64,000 bases of DNA from Oreohelix idahoensis (taxonomy: Eukaryota > Mollusca > Gastropoda > Stylommatophora > Oreohelicidae): assembly GCA_024509875.1 (NCBI GenBank), contig JAMPIV010008089.1, positions 57,501 through 121,500 on the forward strand, read 5' to 3'. Made by a program: the position numbers and the translations under genes. The notes beneath the pieces were generated by a model that saw only the letters and a list, made by a program, of their open reading frames with translations, was not told the DNA's origin and did no database searches. Below, piece after piece: positions 23,801 through 35,800 of the stretch. How positions within the stretch are numbered: position 1 is the stretch's first letter; the number at the start of each line of letters is the position of its first letter.

Positions 23801-26800
23801 AGGCCATAAATCGAGGATTCCTCAGCAAGAGAGAGATTGGTAAGAAAACGAAGATGGCTGTATACCGCTCCACCTATGTCCCAGTCTTGACATACGGATG
23901 CGAGTCATGGGCAATGACTACAACCCATAAAAGCCAGATCCAAACCTCAGAAATGAGGTATCTGAGGAAGATGGTTGAAGTAACAAGAAGAGACATGGTA
24001 CGCAACCAGACGATACGTCAAGGCCTTAAATCCTACCCCCTGCAGACCCAAGTAGAACAGTCCCAATTAAGATGGTTTGGCCATGTCTGCAGAATGGGAG
24101 AAGATCGGATACCACGACAAGCATGGGAAACAAAGAGCCAAGGATCCAGACCCCGAGGACGACCCAGAGTCCACTGGGAGGACAACATTAGACAATCTTT
24201 TGAAGGATCGAGGACTAGAATGGAACCAGGCCAGCAGGAAGACAGCCGATAGGATAGTCTGGCGCTCTCTCTTCCAAACCTCTACACCTCACGGTAGAAG
24301 GGGAACAACTAAGTAAGTAAGTAAGTATAAATTCATATTTCAGATACTCCATGCTGTATTGTCTGCACTTATTTTTGGTTTGTTCTGCTTTTTCCATATT
24401 TGTTCTGAATTCTGGAACAAAAAATTGATTTTATAATTTTGCATGGATATCACCAGACCACAGAACTGAGAATCAGATTGATCACATATGCATAAGTAAG
24501 AAGTTTAGGTCATCATTGCATGATATGAAAGTATGTAGAAGAGCAGATGTTGTATCAGACCACCATCTTCTGTTGGCTAAAACAAAATTAAAACTCAATA
24601 AATTTACAACAGCATATGGCTATAGACAACAGTATAATGTGGGATATCTAAGAAATCAGGAAATGAGAAAAATTTTCAATCACAGTATCCAACAAATACC
24701 AAGAACTCGAACAGCTTGAAGATGAAACAGATACGGAAGATCACTGGCAACAAGTAAAAAATATATGGAACGAGACATGTGAAGAAGTACTGAGAAAAAG
24801 AGAACGTCAGCACTAAGCATGGATAACAACAGAAACCATTATTAAGATAGAAGACATGAAAAACAAGAAAGCAGATTTAAACAGAAGCAAAACCAGAAGC
24901 TCCAAAACCAAGGCTCACGAAGTGTACATAGCAGCAAACAAAGAAGTAAGAAAAGTAAGAAGAAACATCAAAAGAGACAAGATGAAATATATTGATGATT
25001 TGGCAAGGGAAGCAGAGGAAGCTGCAGCAAAAGGAAATATGAGGGACCTGTACAACAACACAAAGAAGCTAACGGGGAAATATAAGCAAGTGAATGGCAT
25101 CATAAAAGATAAGAATGGAAAATTGCTTAGTAATGTACAAGAACAAATGAAGAGATGGCCAGAACATTTTGAGGAACTTCTCAATAGACCATCTCCAACT
25201 AATCCCCCAGACATCCAGCCAGCAGAAGAGGAGCTACAAATCAGCTGTGAACGACCAAGTAGAGAAGAAATAAAGAAAGCCATAACACTTCTGAAAGATG
25301 GAAAAGCAGCTGGTCCAGATTGCATTCCAGCAGAGGCCATCAAAACAGATATTGATACCTCTACAGAGATATTATACAAACTACTTGGCAAAGTCTGGGA
25401 GAGAGAGGAAATACCAGCAGAATGGAAGGAAGGTTATCTGGTCAAGTTGCCTAAGAAGGGAAATTCACAAGAGTGCACAAATTATAGAGGAATAATGTTA
25501 CTATCAGTGCCAGGAAAAGTATTAAACAGAATCATCCTTGAGAGATTAAAAGAGTCCATAGACAAGCAACTGAGAGATGAACAAGCAGGTTTTTGACAGA
25601 CCAGATAGCCACACTGAGAATAATAGTTGAACAAAGTCTGGAATGGAATTCACCGCTATACATTGGATTCATGGATGTCGTAGATTTTAGATAGGAGTAT
25701 TAAGACTTGGGTTTGGTCCCTTCTGAATAGGTTGGAATGAGTGATAGACACAGTGTGAGCTGGTGAGAAGCAATGGAATTTCCACACGTGAGATGATAGA
25801 ATGTGATATAGAGGCTGTCTTTGAGAATCGAGATAATCTTCTCTCTCTCTCCTATCTTCTACGACCGCTTTTAAAGGCGTCAGACAGTCTAAACACAGAT
25901 ATATATATATATTAATGTATCTCTATCTACTCACGGGCATGCACATACACGTGACGACAGGTAAACACACAGACGTGGGAAAACTATAACAATGATTATA
26001 CAGATAATTGGGATCGAGCTGACCAACGCACTGATTTTTTTTTTTGTTCAAGAGAGATATTTTAATAAAATATCAAAATTTCTCACAACACCAAAAAATT
26101 ACATCAAGGAAAAACATATACAAATAGTCATAAAATTTAAGAAAATGCTACAAGGATGATAGCCCGTTAAAATCTTACTCTAGGTTTAGCCCACAGCCCC
26201 GTTAAGAGAACAGATGATGGCCCAAAGAGTTATAGATACGTAGGGTTGAGGCTAAGAGTTTTTCTTCTTTTCTCGTAAATGTATGCACAGAGTTGAATAA
26301 TCTGATTTAGCCTAAGAAGTAAAGAAACTCTAGCAAATAGTAACAAATTCTGCAGGTTAAACAAAAAGAATTAAGACAGTAAATGGGTGACAATCTATAA
26401 CTGTAAAATAACACCCTGATCTGCGTACACTCATTCATTCAGCCATGGCCATGGATACACAGTTATACTCACAACTTTGCTCGCTGCCTCTGGGAACATA
26501 CTCAATTCTAGGACCTTCACACAGACCCGAAGATACAGTCCTTGACCAAGAAATCCCCAGTTCCAAAAGACGTACTAAACTCTCAGGGAACGATTCCTTG
26601 GGGGTTCTAATTTTTCGAATGTCTGATTAAGTCACATAAAATTTGTCCAGGCACGAAAGTTAGCAGAGCACAATGTCATTAGCTTTGGATGCTAGAATTA
26701 AGGAATGTCAGATCGGTGTCTACTTCCAGGAAGTTACTATATTTGGTCACCACAGTACTAGTCAAAACTCTGTCGGAATGTTTCTGATCTTTGCTTGCCA

Positions 26801-29800
26801 CAACGGGCTGAATTGTACTGAAGAGTTATTCTGGAAGAATTAATTCTGGCGCGAAGGCCTCTTACTTCATTTAACTGTTACAGTTCAGGTAATGAAAGTG
26901 ATTTGTTTCTTCCCAAATAAAGTTCACGTACTAGAACGCTGGTAAAGTTGGGTACCACCGTTTCATTATATAAAAGAAAGAACACATATCAAATAATTTT
27001 ACAATATGTACCCACTATAACTTACATTATTAAACCGCAAGTGTACTGCTTGACTTATCATTTAAATTTCCCGTAAAGTAAGTTATATTTAAAAAAAAAT
27101 CATCAATCCCCATGAATTTAGGAACACGTGCGTGTTCCGTCAACATCTCATGAGGTTTCTAGCATTTGTAAGTTAGTTTAGAAAAATATGATCTCGTCTG
27201 ATTTCTTAGCAGTAAAATTAACTTCATTATAGCTACATTATTGTTTAGTAAGCTAAGATATAATTTATTCTGCTATCCACTGAAACACGTCACTAGAAAA
27301 TAATACAGACTATATAAATTTGGCACTCTGCGCAAAATCTAACTAGTGAAATATGAAATAAGCGACTTAACACTTTATCATTTCACAAAATACTAGATAT
27401 AATATATATTACCTCACACAGAACTACAGGTAGTCGCACAACTTAAGAATTATATGCTGAATATTTAAGGAAGTCTAGAAGTTCGACAAATTGCCGAAAC
27501 AAACTGAGAAACTTCGCTAACAGCTATTCTGTTTCGAACAACCTGTCTACTGCGAATATAGGAGCGAGAATGAAATTAAAGTTTCAAACTCGGGCCAATA
27601 TCTTAAAATCAGACAAAGGGCCCCAACTTATTTCGCCAAGCGAAATTATCTCCCCTACTCCCAACATTTACGTCAGCTTAACGCGTGACGTAACTGCCAC
27701 CAGTGACCGAGAAATGCGCGTGACAGTTGCAAATCTCAGACAACCGTCTACAACTGCGTCGTACAGATGCCGGGTTTGACACCTTAAGCTAGTGACAGGT
27801 GAACAAAATGGTAGACCAAAAGTCTGCTCTATGTCCAGCGAAACGAATTTCTCACACCTTCACGTCTTACCTGCGCGACTGACATCTGATGCAATAAGGT
27901 TACTAGTCAGTATGAGAAATAAAAACGATGATGGGAAAGAAATATATTTTTCGCAACGAGTGATGCGAAAAAATACAGGAAAAACAAGTACGGAAAGATA
28001 ATAAAATGAAAGGATTAGGGTGAGAGAATAGGAAGAAGATGTAGGTAATTTAATGATATAAAGACCCACGTGACAGTGGACTATGAAAAGGCATTTGACA
28101 GTGTAGACAGAGAATCACTTTGGAAATTGATGAGGCATTATGGAGTTCCCATGAAGATCATTAACTTAATAAAGAAGATCTATGAGACATGACATGCAGA
28201 GTTCTTCATGAAGGACAACTTACAGAACCGTTTAGGATTAGACCAGGAGTGAGATAGGGATGCCTCTTGTCTCCATTTCTTTTCTTACTAGCAATAGATT
28301 GAGTTATGAAAACATCAACATCACACAACAGAAATGGAATTCAGTGGAATCTGACTAAACAGCTTGATGATTTGGATTTTGCAGATGACTTGGCTTTTCT
28401 GTCCCATAATCAGATGCAAGAGAAAATGAAAATTCTCAATGAGATGTCACAACAATTCTTTCTTCTTTGATCCATAACCGCCAACCATCAAAGCAGTCAG
28501 CGGCCATCACGCCTGGTGGCGTCATGTAGGGCAGCAACAAATTGATTCCACCTTGCTCGGTTGGCGGCCATCCTTCGTACAGTGCCCTAACTCTGGTTCA
28601 TTGTTTGCATCTCAGCTTCCACAGTTCTCCGCCAAGTTGTTTTTGGTCGGCCTCTCTTTCGCTTTCCCCCAGGGGTCCATAGCTGTTACGACATGTTTAA
28701 CTATGTCGTCTGCTATAGTTGGCAGTGCGCATTTTAATGTTGGAGAGATTTTTAATATAGAAGGATTTTTTACTTCATGGTTTAGTGAACACAAGTCGCA
28801 CGGTCCGATTGTGACGTGTGAGCGTTGATATGGTCACGCTTGGTGACAAATGTAATTTACCCTTTTTACCTTGACCGTCAAGCCATGAAGACGCGTTTTA
28901 TTTCCTTCCAGTGTTAGGCTTCATATTGCCGAATTTATATTGAGATACGGACATAGGGTCAGTCCAGGTTATGATAATGAATTGATGGAATGAATGGTTT
29001 ATGAATAACCATCTTATGGAAGGATTGTTCGCTCATGTATGAGCTATATTCGTCAAACTATTGGGTCTCATTTCTGGTGGTCTACATAGTTAGCCACGCA
29101 TGTATACAGCCCATAATGTTCTGATGACCACTAATTAACTGGAACACTGACGGTAACAATAGATTCCACATGAATCAAAAATGCAGATGTATTCTTATGT
29201 ATAATTGGATTACTTATAATGTCTTCACATGTTTTATCAAAATAAAATGGATGTTCGTTGGACTCAAAACCCGAGGACTTACCCACATTAATTACGTTAA
29301 AGTTGGTTCGACATATTACGTTGTTGATTGTTATTCATGCACGACGAACTCTCTTAAAAAGAAGTTATTCATCTGCAATATTTATAATGAAGTTCGTAAG
29401 GAACCAGAAGGGTTGTTGGACTTTCTGCTAACCGATGAGACAACCTAAACATTGACCCTCAATTAAATAATTGTCAAACAAGTGAACCACCCTTATCAGT
29501 AGCATAGCTGTTCTTGTGATGGTATCAGGGTCCCTTCTGAGGATGTGGCCAACCCAACTCCAGCGTCTGCCAGCTATGATGGTGTGCATGTCCTCCTGGT
29601 TACTCCAAATAAGTAGTTCTTGGTTGCCGATGGTGTTTGGCCAAAAGATTCGGAGAATTTTCCTTAGGCAGATTGAGGTCACAACAATTATGCCTGAAAA
29701 TACACAGGGAAAAGACAAAGATTATGAGAAGAAATGATAACAAGGTTGAACTTGAAGAAACATCACTAAAAGATGTAGAATCGTACACATATCTTGGAAG

Positions 29801-32800
29801 TAATATAAACGAAGTTGGGGGGACAGACAGTGATATCAAGATAAGAATACAAAAAGCAAGAGGAGCTTTCATTGCATTGGGAAACATATGGAGAACAAGA
29901 GAAATCAAGTCCAACACAAAAATAAGAATCTTCAACTCAAATGTGAAGTCAGTCCTATTGTATGGCTCTGAGACAGGGAGAACAACAAAAACAACAACCA
30001 AAAAGCTACAGACTTTTATAAACGGCTGCTTGCGTATAATAGAAGGACTGAAATGGTATGACAAAGTCACAAATGTGAAATTGATGACAAGAACGAGACA
30101 AGTGCCAGTGGAACAAGAGTTGAGAAGAAGATGCTGGCGATGGATATGACACACATTGAGGACACCTGTTGATAGCATTACAAGGCAGTCCTTGTTCTGG
30201 AATCCACAGGGAAAGAGAGGCAGAGGTAGACAAAAAAAAACACATGGAGAAGAGAACTGGAAACAGAGGTGAAAATGATGAGGAAAACATGGAAAGAACT
30301 TGAGCGGATGGCACAGGACAGGAAGACTTGGCATGTGTTTGTTGAAGGCCTATGCTCCTTGGGGAGCTAAAGGGTATTGATTGATTTACAAAAATGTTGA
30401 CACAGATGTTCTTACCAGTTTACTCTTCTATTTTATAAAGTTTCTTAACCACAGCCATAAATAAACTAGAAAAATACAACAATCAGAAAAGAAAAAAAAC
30501 ACAATTAGTAACAGCCACACCAACACTGAAGTAACCCAATAATCATTTCATAAAGTATAATAATAGTTATTTAATATGAACAAAATATAAAATAACGCAC
30601 TATATTGACAGGTCTTCAGATTAAAAAATTGGGAGCCAGTGGCCTAACTACAAAGTGTGGAGATCCGGTTACAAATTAAAGGATGTAATATAATGGATTG
30701 AACAGTAATATTCAATATACGGCAGATCTGTATCAAAATGTATCTGCTTAATTAATAATTAATGTTAGTAAAACTGATGCTAGCTCTGTGCAAACAAACA
30801 AAAAAACATAAGTATGAAAACACCTTATCGACAGGATGAAATTGTTTGATACCTGGTACACGCTTATTTGAAACCACTGTTCACAAGAAAAGCTGAGAAA
30901 GTTTGTTGATTTTGCTAATAGCCAGTGCAAAGTTGAAATAGACGGGAAACGTACATCGCGCCAGTCGATTTATGAAAGTCTGAATGTAAGATAGGAAAGC
31001 CGGTTCAGAGGTTCAAAGACTGATTTCTACTGCCAAGTACCGTTAAAAACTTTCTCCCTTGAACCTTTTCTCTTATTTATTAGCAATCTGCAAATATCTA
31101 GTTACCACTAGCCCCCGCAAATACTGAGATAATAAATTCGGCAACAAAGCAAAGTTGGTACTTTCTGAATCAACAGCAGGTATCTTCTTCCTCGTTCGTC
31201 CTGGAAAGGACGTTGGTTGCGTTGTGTCTGTTTACACCGGAGCTGCGATATCTGCGCCTTTCGGCCGACACATCCGACTACAGCACAGCATTTTTTGGGA
31301 CCGGGTTTGCCTTCCCTCTTCGATCCCTACTCTCTCAGCCAGACTGCAGTGATGCAGCCTGTTTCCAGGACCACTACGTGGAGGTGGAGTAGGGTCTTGG
31401 TCAGCTCTGGTTCGCTGACCCTGACACAAGCAGTCAAGCTATGGGTCGCTAACTGCATTCTCTATTGCTGCATCTTTGGGACCCGAATCACCAGCAGGTA
31501 TCTAATTTCGTCTATGCCATCGGCACAGATCATTTCTCTTTCTTCAGGAGTGAACGAATGGACAATAGGTGTTTGGTTAACCCCCTTTCCTAGCAGTTCC
31601 CGATTACCGTTTATGGTCAGCGATGGTTAATTGAATAAACATTTATAACACATAAGGAAGGGAAACCCGAGGCCTGTAAACAGTAAATTAATATGAGACA
31701 AACATAAAGGTATGTTGTCAGGCACTCGTAAGAAAAAAAAGAAGTAGAACACTAGACAACAGAAAAACTACAGACGTGAGTGGCTTAGTTCAGCCTATCA
31801 ATGACGCAATCACTTCTCTTTTTCCCCTATTATACAGTATAGGCCAGTACACACAAGACAAAGACCTAAAGGTAATACTAGTATGTATGGGGATTCCAGG
31901 GCATGGACTTGATTGTGATGATTTGATCTGATTTCCTCAGTTTGTGTCCTTTGTCCATTGCCATCATCTTTTTCCTTGCCTGCAAGCATCTTGTTGTCCC
32001 TTCCTGCACAGAACCGCCGGAGACACAGAGAGAAGATATCACTTGAGGTATTACAAGACGGGTACTTGTGTTTATGAGACAGATTCTAAAGGTCACTGCA
32101 CAAAGAACGGTCCTCACTGTGCCTTCGCACATGGAGTCCATGACATGCGACCACCAGTTTATGATTCTACAGAAATGCAACCCTCCATTGAGATAATAGA
32201 CAAACCTTCAACATCCCCGGGTACTTTGGAGAAGGACAGGGTCCTCGCAGAAGATCCAAGATGGAATGGTATGTTCATTATTTATTTGACTTGCATGTTG
32301 ACAGTGTCTTGGATTTGTATGTTGACAGTGTGATGGATTTGTGTGTTGACAGCATCTTAGATTTGTATGTTGACGACGTGTTGTTTTTGTGTGTTGACAG
32401 TGTCTTGGATTTGTGTGGTGACAGCATCTTGGATTTGTATGTTGATAGCATCTTGGATTTGTATGTTGACAGTGTCTTGGATTTGTATGTTGACAGTGTC
32501 TTGGATTTGTATGTTGACAGTGTTTTGTATACTGCTTTGGATGTTACTTTCTTTCAGATTTGTATGTGGACTATCTTTGGAATTTGAATGTTGTCTCTAT
32601 ATTTGGCTTGGATGTTATTCTGTAATGGACTTCTTTGTTACATGTATTCGGCTTATGTCAATTTTATGTATTGAACATGAATATTGACATGATGTCAAAT
32701 TTGTATGTAGATGCTGTATTGGATTTGTGTTGATCTGTAAATGGATTGACATTTTACATTGTATTAGTTAAGCATGCTGACCATGCATTCATCATCATTT

Positions 32801-35800
32801 CCTTTTTTCGCTCCTTACAGAGCAGGGAGACACAACTGCAGCTGGCCCTCTAGCAGGAAAACTCTGCCGGAGCATATGCATCTGCAGCAGTGGTTTTTGT
32901 AACAATTTGTTTGACCTGAGGTTTCCAGCCCCATGCACAACCTCATATTAATCATTGTTTACAACAGGCCTGAAGAAAATATATAGGCTATTTTTTATGT
33001 TTGGCCATAACCATGCAATTGACTTATGCTGTGACTTTGTGTTTTGCCTGGGATATAAGTATAATTTGTTGAACAGTGTTGGTTCTTAGCCCGAATATTA
33101 TCATTGTATTGAGTGGAATGTTTTCGTTGTATCTGATTCTGGGTGTTCTCTGTTATTTTTCTTTGAATCTTTTTTTGATTAACACTTTTGTCTCTTCCTA
33201 TATTGCCCTATCTTCAGTTTGGATTTTGCTTCGTTCTACTTTGACAAGTCTGTCTGTCTGCTCATTTCCATGTGGCTAACCATGGGCTAGAATTCACTGT
33301 ATTTTCATATTGTTTAATTTATAATTGATTTCCATGAATGCTTCTGAGTGCTGTCTTATTTATTGTTTTTATAGCTCCTTATGCGTTATAACGGATAGAC
33401 GTGTGAGAAACACTATCTTGGGACATTTTTTATGGCTCCTTATGAGTTATAATGGATAGACGTGTGAGAAACACTATCTTGTGACATTTTTTATGGCTCC
33501 TTATGTGTTATAAGGCATAGACTACACTACATGTGAGGAACATTTTCTTAGTTTCAGCATTATCTTTCTTTTCCACAGTGATTATTGTAGTTTGATTTTA
33601 GTGCTTCTATCTCAGCATTGAAATCGTCTCAAAATGTTCCAGTGGCCACTTGGATATGGATTCCCAGTCCATTCTTTATTTATATGCATCCATATTTGTG
33701 TAAGATCTCCACATTTGAGAGATTGGTTTGGACTTCATTGGTTGCAGTTAAAGTGGCTTTGCTCAGTGCAGACTACAGTGATCAGTGTTTCGTATCCCAG
33801 GTACAGCTGTCTGAGGTTTCATTTTTTTTTCCTGCTTCCCAGCTGGTACTCATGACATGTTTAACTTGGTTCAGTTGTCTGCAGACCATGTCTTTCATTT
33901 TGAACATTATACCATTAAGTAGTAGCTGCTTATCAAGCTCACACCCAAAGTATGCGGAATTTTCTTCTCTTTTAAGAATTTGACTCTTAAATTTTGTTTG
34001 CAGATACCAATTTTGTGCTAGCAAATTACAAGACTGAACCCTGCAAGCGTCCACCCAGATTATGTCGGCAGGGCTATGCTTGTCCTCAGTTTCATAACAC
34101 GAGAGACAGGAGAAGGAGCCCCAAACAGTTTAAATATAGGTTAGAAACTATTTTGTTTCAATAAAAAAAAGTGTTAAGGTCATGGGTCAGTGTGATAGGT
34201 TTAACAGAATATGTCATCATTTTATGTCGTTTAAGAAACATGGGGCCACCACTGTAACTGGTCCCCTTACATTAAGCCTGTGTCACTTACTTACTTAGTC
34301 ATTCCTCTTCTACCCGGGGGTGTAGAGATTTGCCGTAGAGAGCACCATACTATCCTATCGGCTGTCTTCCTCCTGGCCTCGTTCCAATCTAGTCCCCTGT
34401 CCTTTAAAGTTTGTCTAATGTTGTCCTCCCAGCAAACTCTTGGTCACCCTGGAGGTCTGGATCCCTGGCTCTTGGTTTCCATATTTGTTGTGGTAGCTGA
34501 TGTTCTCCCATTCTGCAAACATGGCTAAACCATCGTAAATGGAACTGTTCTACTTGGGTCTTCACAATCCTGCATCTTCTTATTTGATCCTTAGCCACCG
34601 ACTGTCAAAGCAGTCGGTGGCCATCACGCTTGGTGGCATCTTGTAGGGCAACAACAAACTGCTTCTACTTTGCTCGGTTGGCGGTCATCTTTTGTGCAGT
34701 GCCCCAGCTCTGATTCATTCTTTGCATCTCGACCTCCACGGTTCTCTGTCAAGTTGTTTTTGATTGAGCTCTCTTTAGCTTTCCTTCAGGGGTCCATAGC
34801 AAAGCTGTTCTTGTAATGGCATCAGGGTCTCTTCTGAGGATGTGCTTAACCCAACTCCAGCGGCTGCCAGCTATGATAATGTGCATGTCCTCTTGGTTGC
34901 TTTGAGTAAGCAGCTCTTAGTAGGTGATGGTATTCGGTCAAAAGATTCTGACAATTTTCCATAGGCAGATTGAGTGGAAAGAGGACAATTCCAACATTTC
35001 CTTCTCTGTTACTCTCCAGCATTCCGCACCATAGAGAAGTACAGAAAGCACATTGCTCTCATACAATCTTAATTTGGTGTTTGCGCTGTACTGAGAGGAC
35101 TTCCAAACGTTTTTTAGACTAGCAAATGCTGTTTTCGCTTTTATCAGTTCTGTTGATGTCTTTGCTTTTTCTGCCGTCTGGTGTTACTATGCATGTTACG
35201 ATTCATTATAATCCTGCATCAAAGCACTGATACACTGGTGGTTTCTATAGCAGTTTGTGTTATATGATGATGTTGTGTAGCAGTTTGTGTTATATGATGA
35301 TGTTGTGTAGCAGTTTGTGTTATATGATGATGTTGTGTAGCAGTTTGTGTTATATGATGATGTTGCGTAGCAGTTTGTGTTATATGATGATGTTGTGTAG
35401 CAGTTTGTGTTATATGATGATGTTGTGTAGCAGTTTGTGTGATATGATGATGTTGTGTAGCAGTTTATGTTATATGATGATGTTGTGTAGCAGTTTATGT
35501 TATATGATGATGTTGTGTAGCAGTTTGTGTTATATGATTATGTTGTGTAGCAGTTTGTGTTATATGGGGATGTTGTGTAGCAGTTTGTGTTATATGATGA
35601 TGTTGTGTAGCAGTTTGTGTTATATGATGATGTTGTGTAGCAGTTTGTGTTATATGATGATGTTGTGTAGCAGTTTGTGTTATATGATGATGTTGTGTAG
35701 CAGTTTGTGTTATATGATGATGTTGTGTAGCAGTTTGTGTTATATGATGATGTTGCGTAGCAGTTTGTGTTATATGATGATGTTGCGTAGCAGTTTGTGT

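Larger units (their letters stand above)
17391..24432 (-). mobile_element. second hAT element (hAT2, ZBED5/FAM200-like transposase), cut by several LINEs
   Basis: The left end CAGTGTTTCCAAAACTTTTTTT is a typical hAT terminus. Minus-strand transposase pieces lie in the expected order from right to left: a BED-finger N-terminus (24397-24341 joined to 23530-23287), a segment near 23150-23063, the middle (19707-19270) and the C-terminal dimerisation part (18420-17703). Between them sit LINE A2, LINE C and LINE B2. LINE B1 interrupts the promoter end. I did not find the right terminal repeat; it may lie beyond B1 (after 30375). Confidence 0.8.
24433..30375 (+). mobile_element. LINE family B, copy B1, split by two LTR-type insertions and a LINE E
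   Basis: Three pieces form one element: 24433-25675 (end of endonuclease, linker, first half of reverse transcriptase), 28081-28457 (catalytic half) and 29690-30375 (tail). Removing the two insertions restores the frame: GFM|DYEKAFDSVDRES across 25675/28081 and NEMSQQL|CLKIHREKTK across 28457/29690. Reverse transcriptase motifs include KDGKAAGPDCIPAEAIK, NYRGIMLLSVPGKVLN and DDLDFADDLAFLSHN. It carries its own stops (for example after TTTTTGA at 25590). ATTGATTT near 24425 and 30368 may be its target duplication. Confidence 0.87.

Noticed and set aside
30632..30680. CAGTGGCCTAACTACAAAG as the right terminus of hAT2.
   Set aside because: It has the wrong orientation for a right end and does not match the left end CAGTGTTTCC. 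No 8-bp duplication was found.
31941..31994. Extending unk exon 3 leftward to the AG at 31940, adding FVSFVHCHHLFPCLQASC.
   Set aside because: It stays open but is out of phase with the exon 2 donor, and it would insert 18 residues inside zinc finger 2, breaking the C-X5-C spacing.
32261..32687. Two overlapping open frames of LYVDSVLD- and ICMLTVSW-type repeats next to exon 3.
   Set aside because: These read the 24-bp minisatellite in two frames, past the exon 3 donor. Exon 4 joins perfectly at 32268, so no coding extension is needed.
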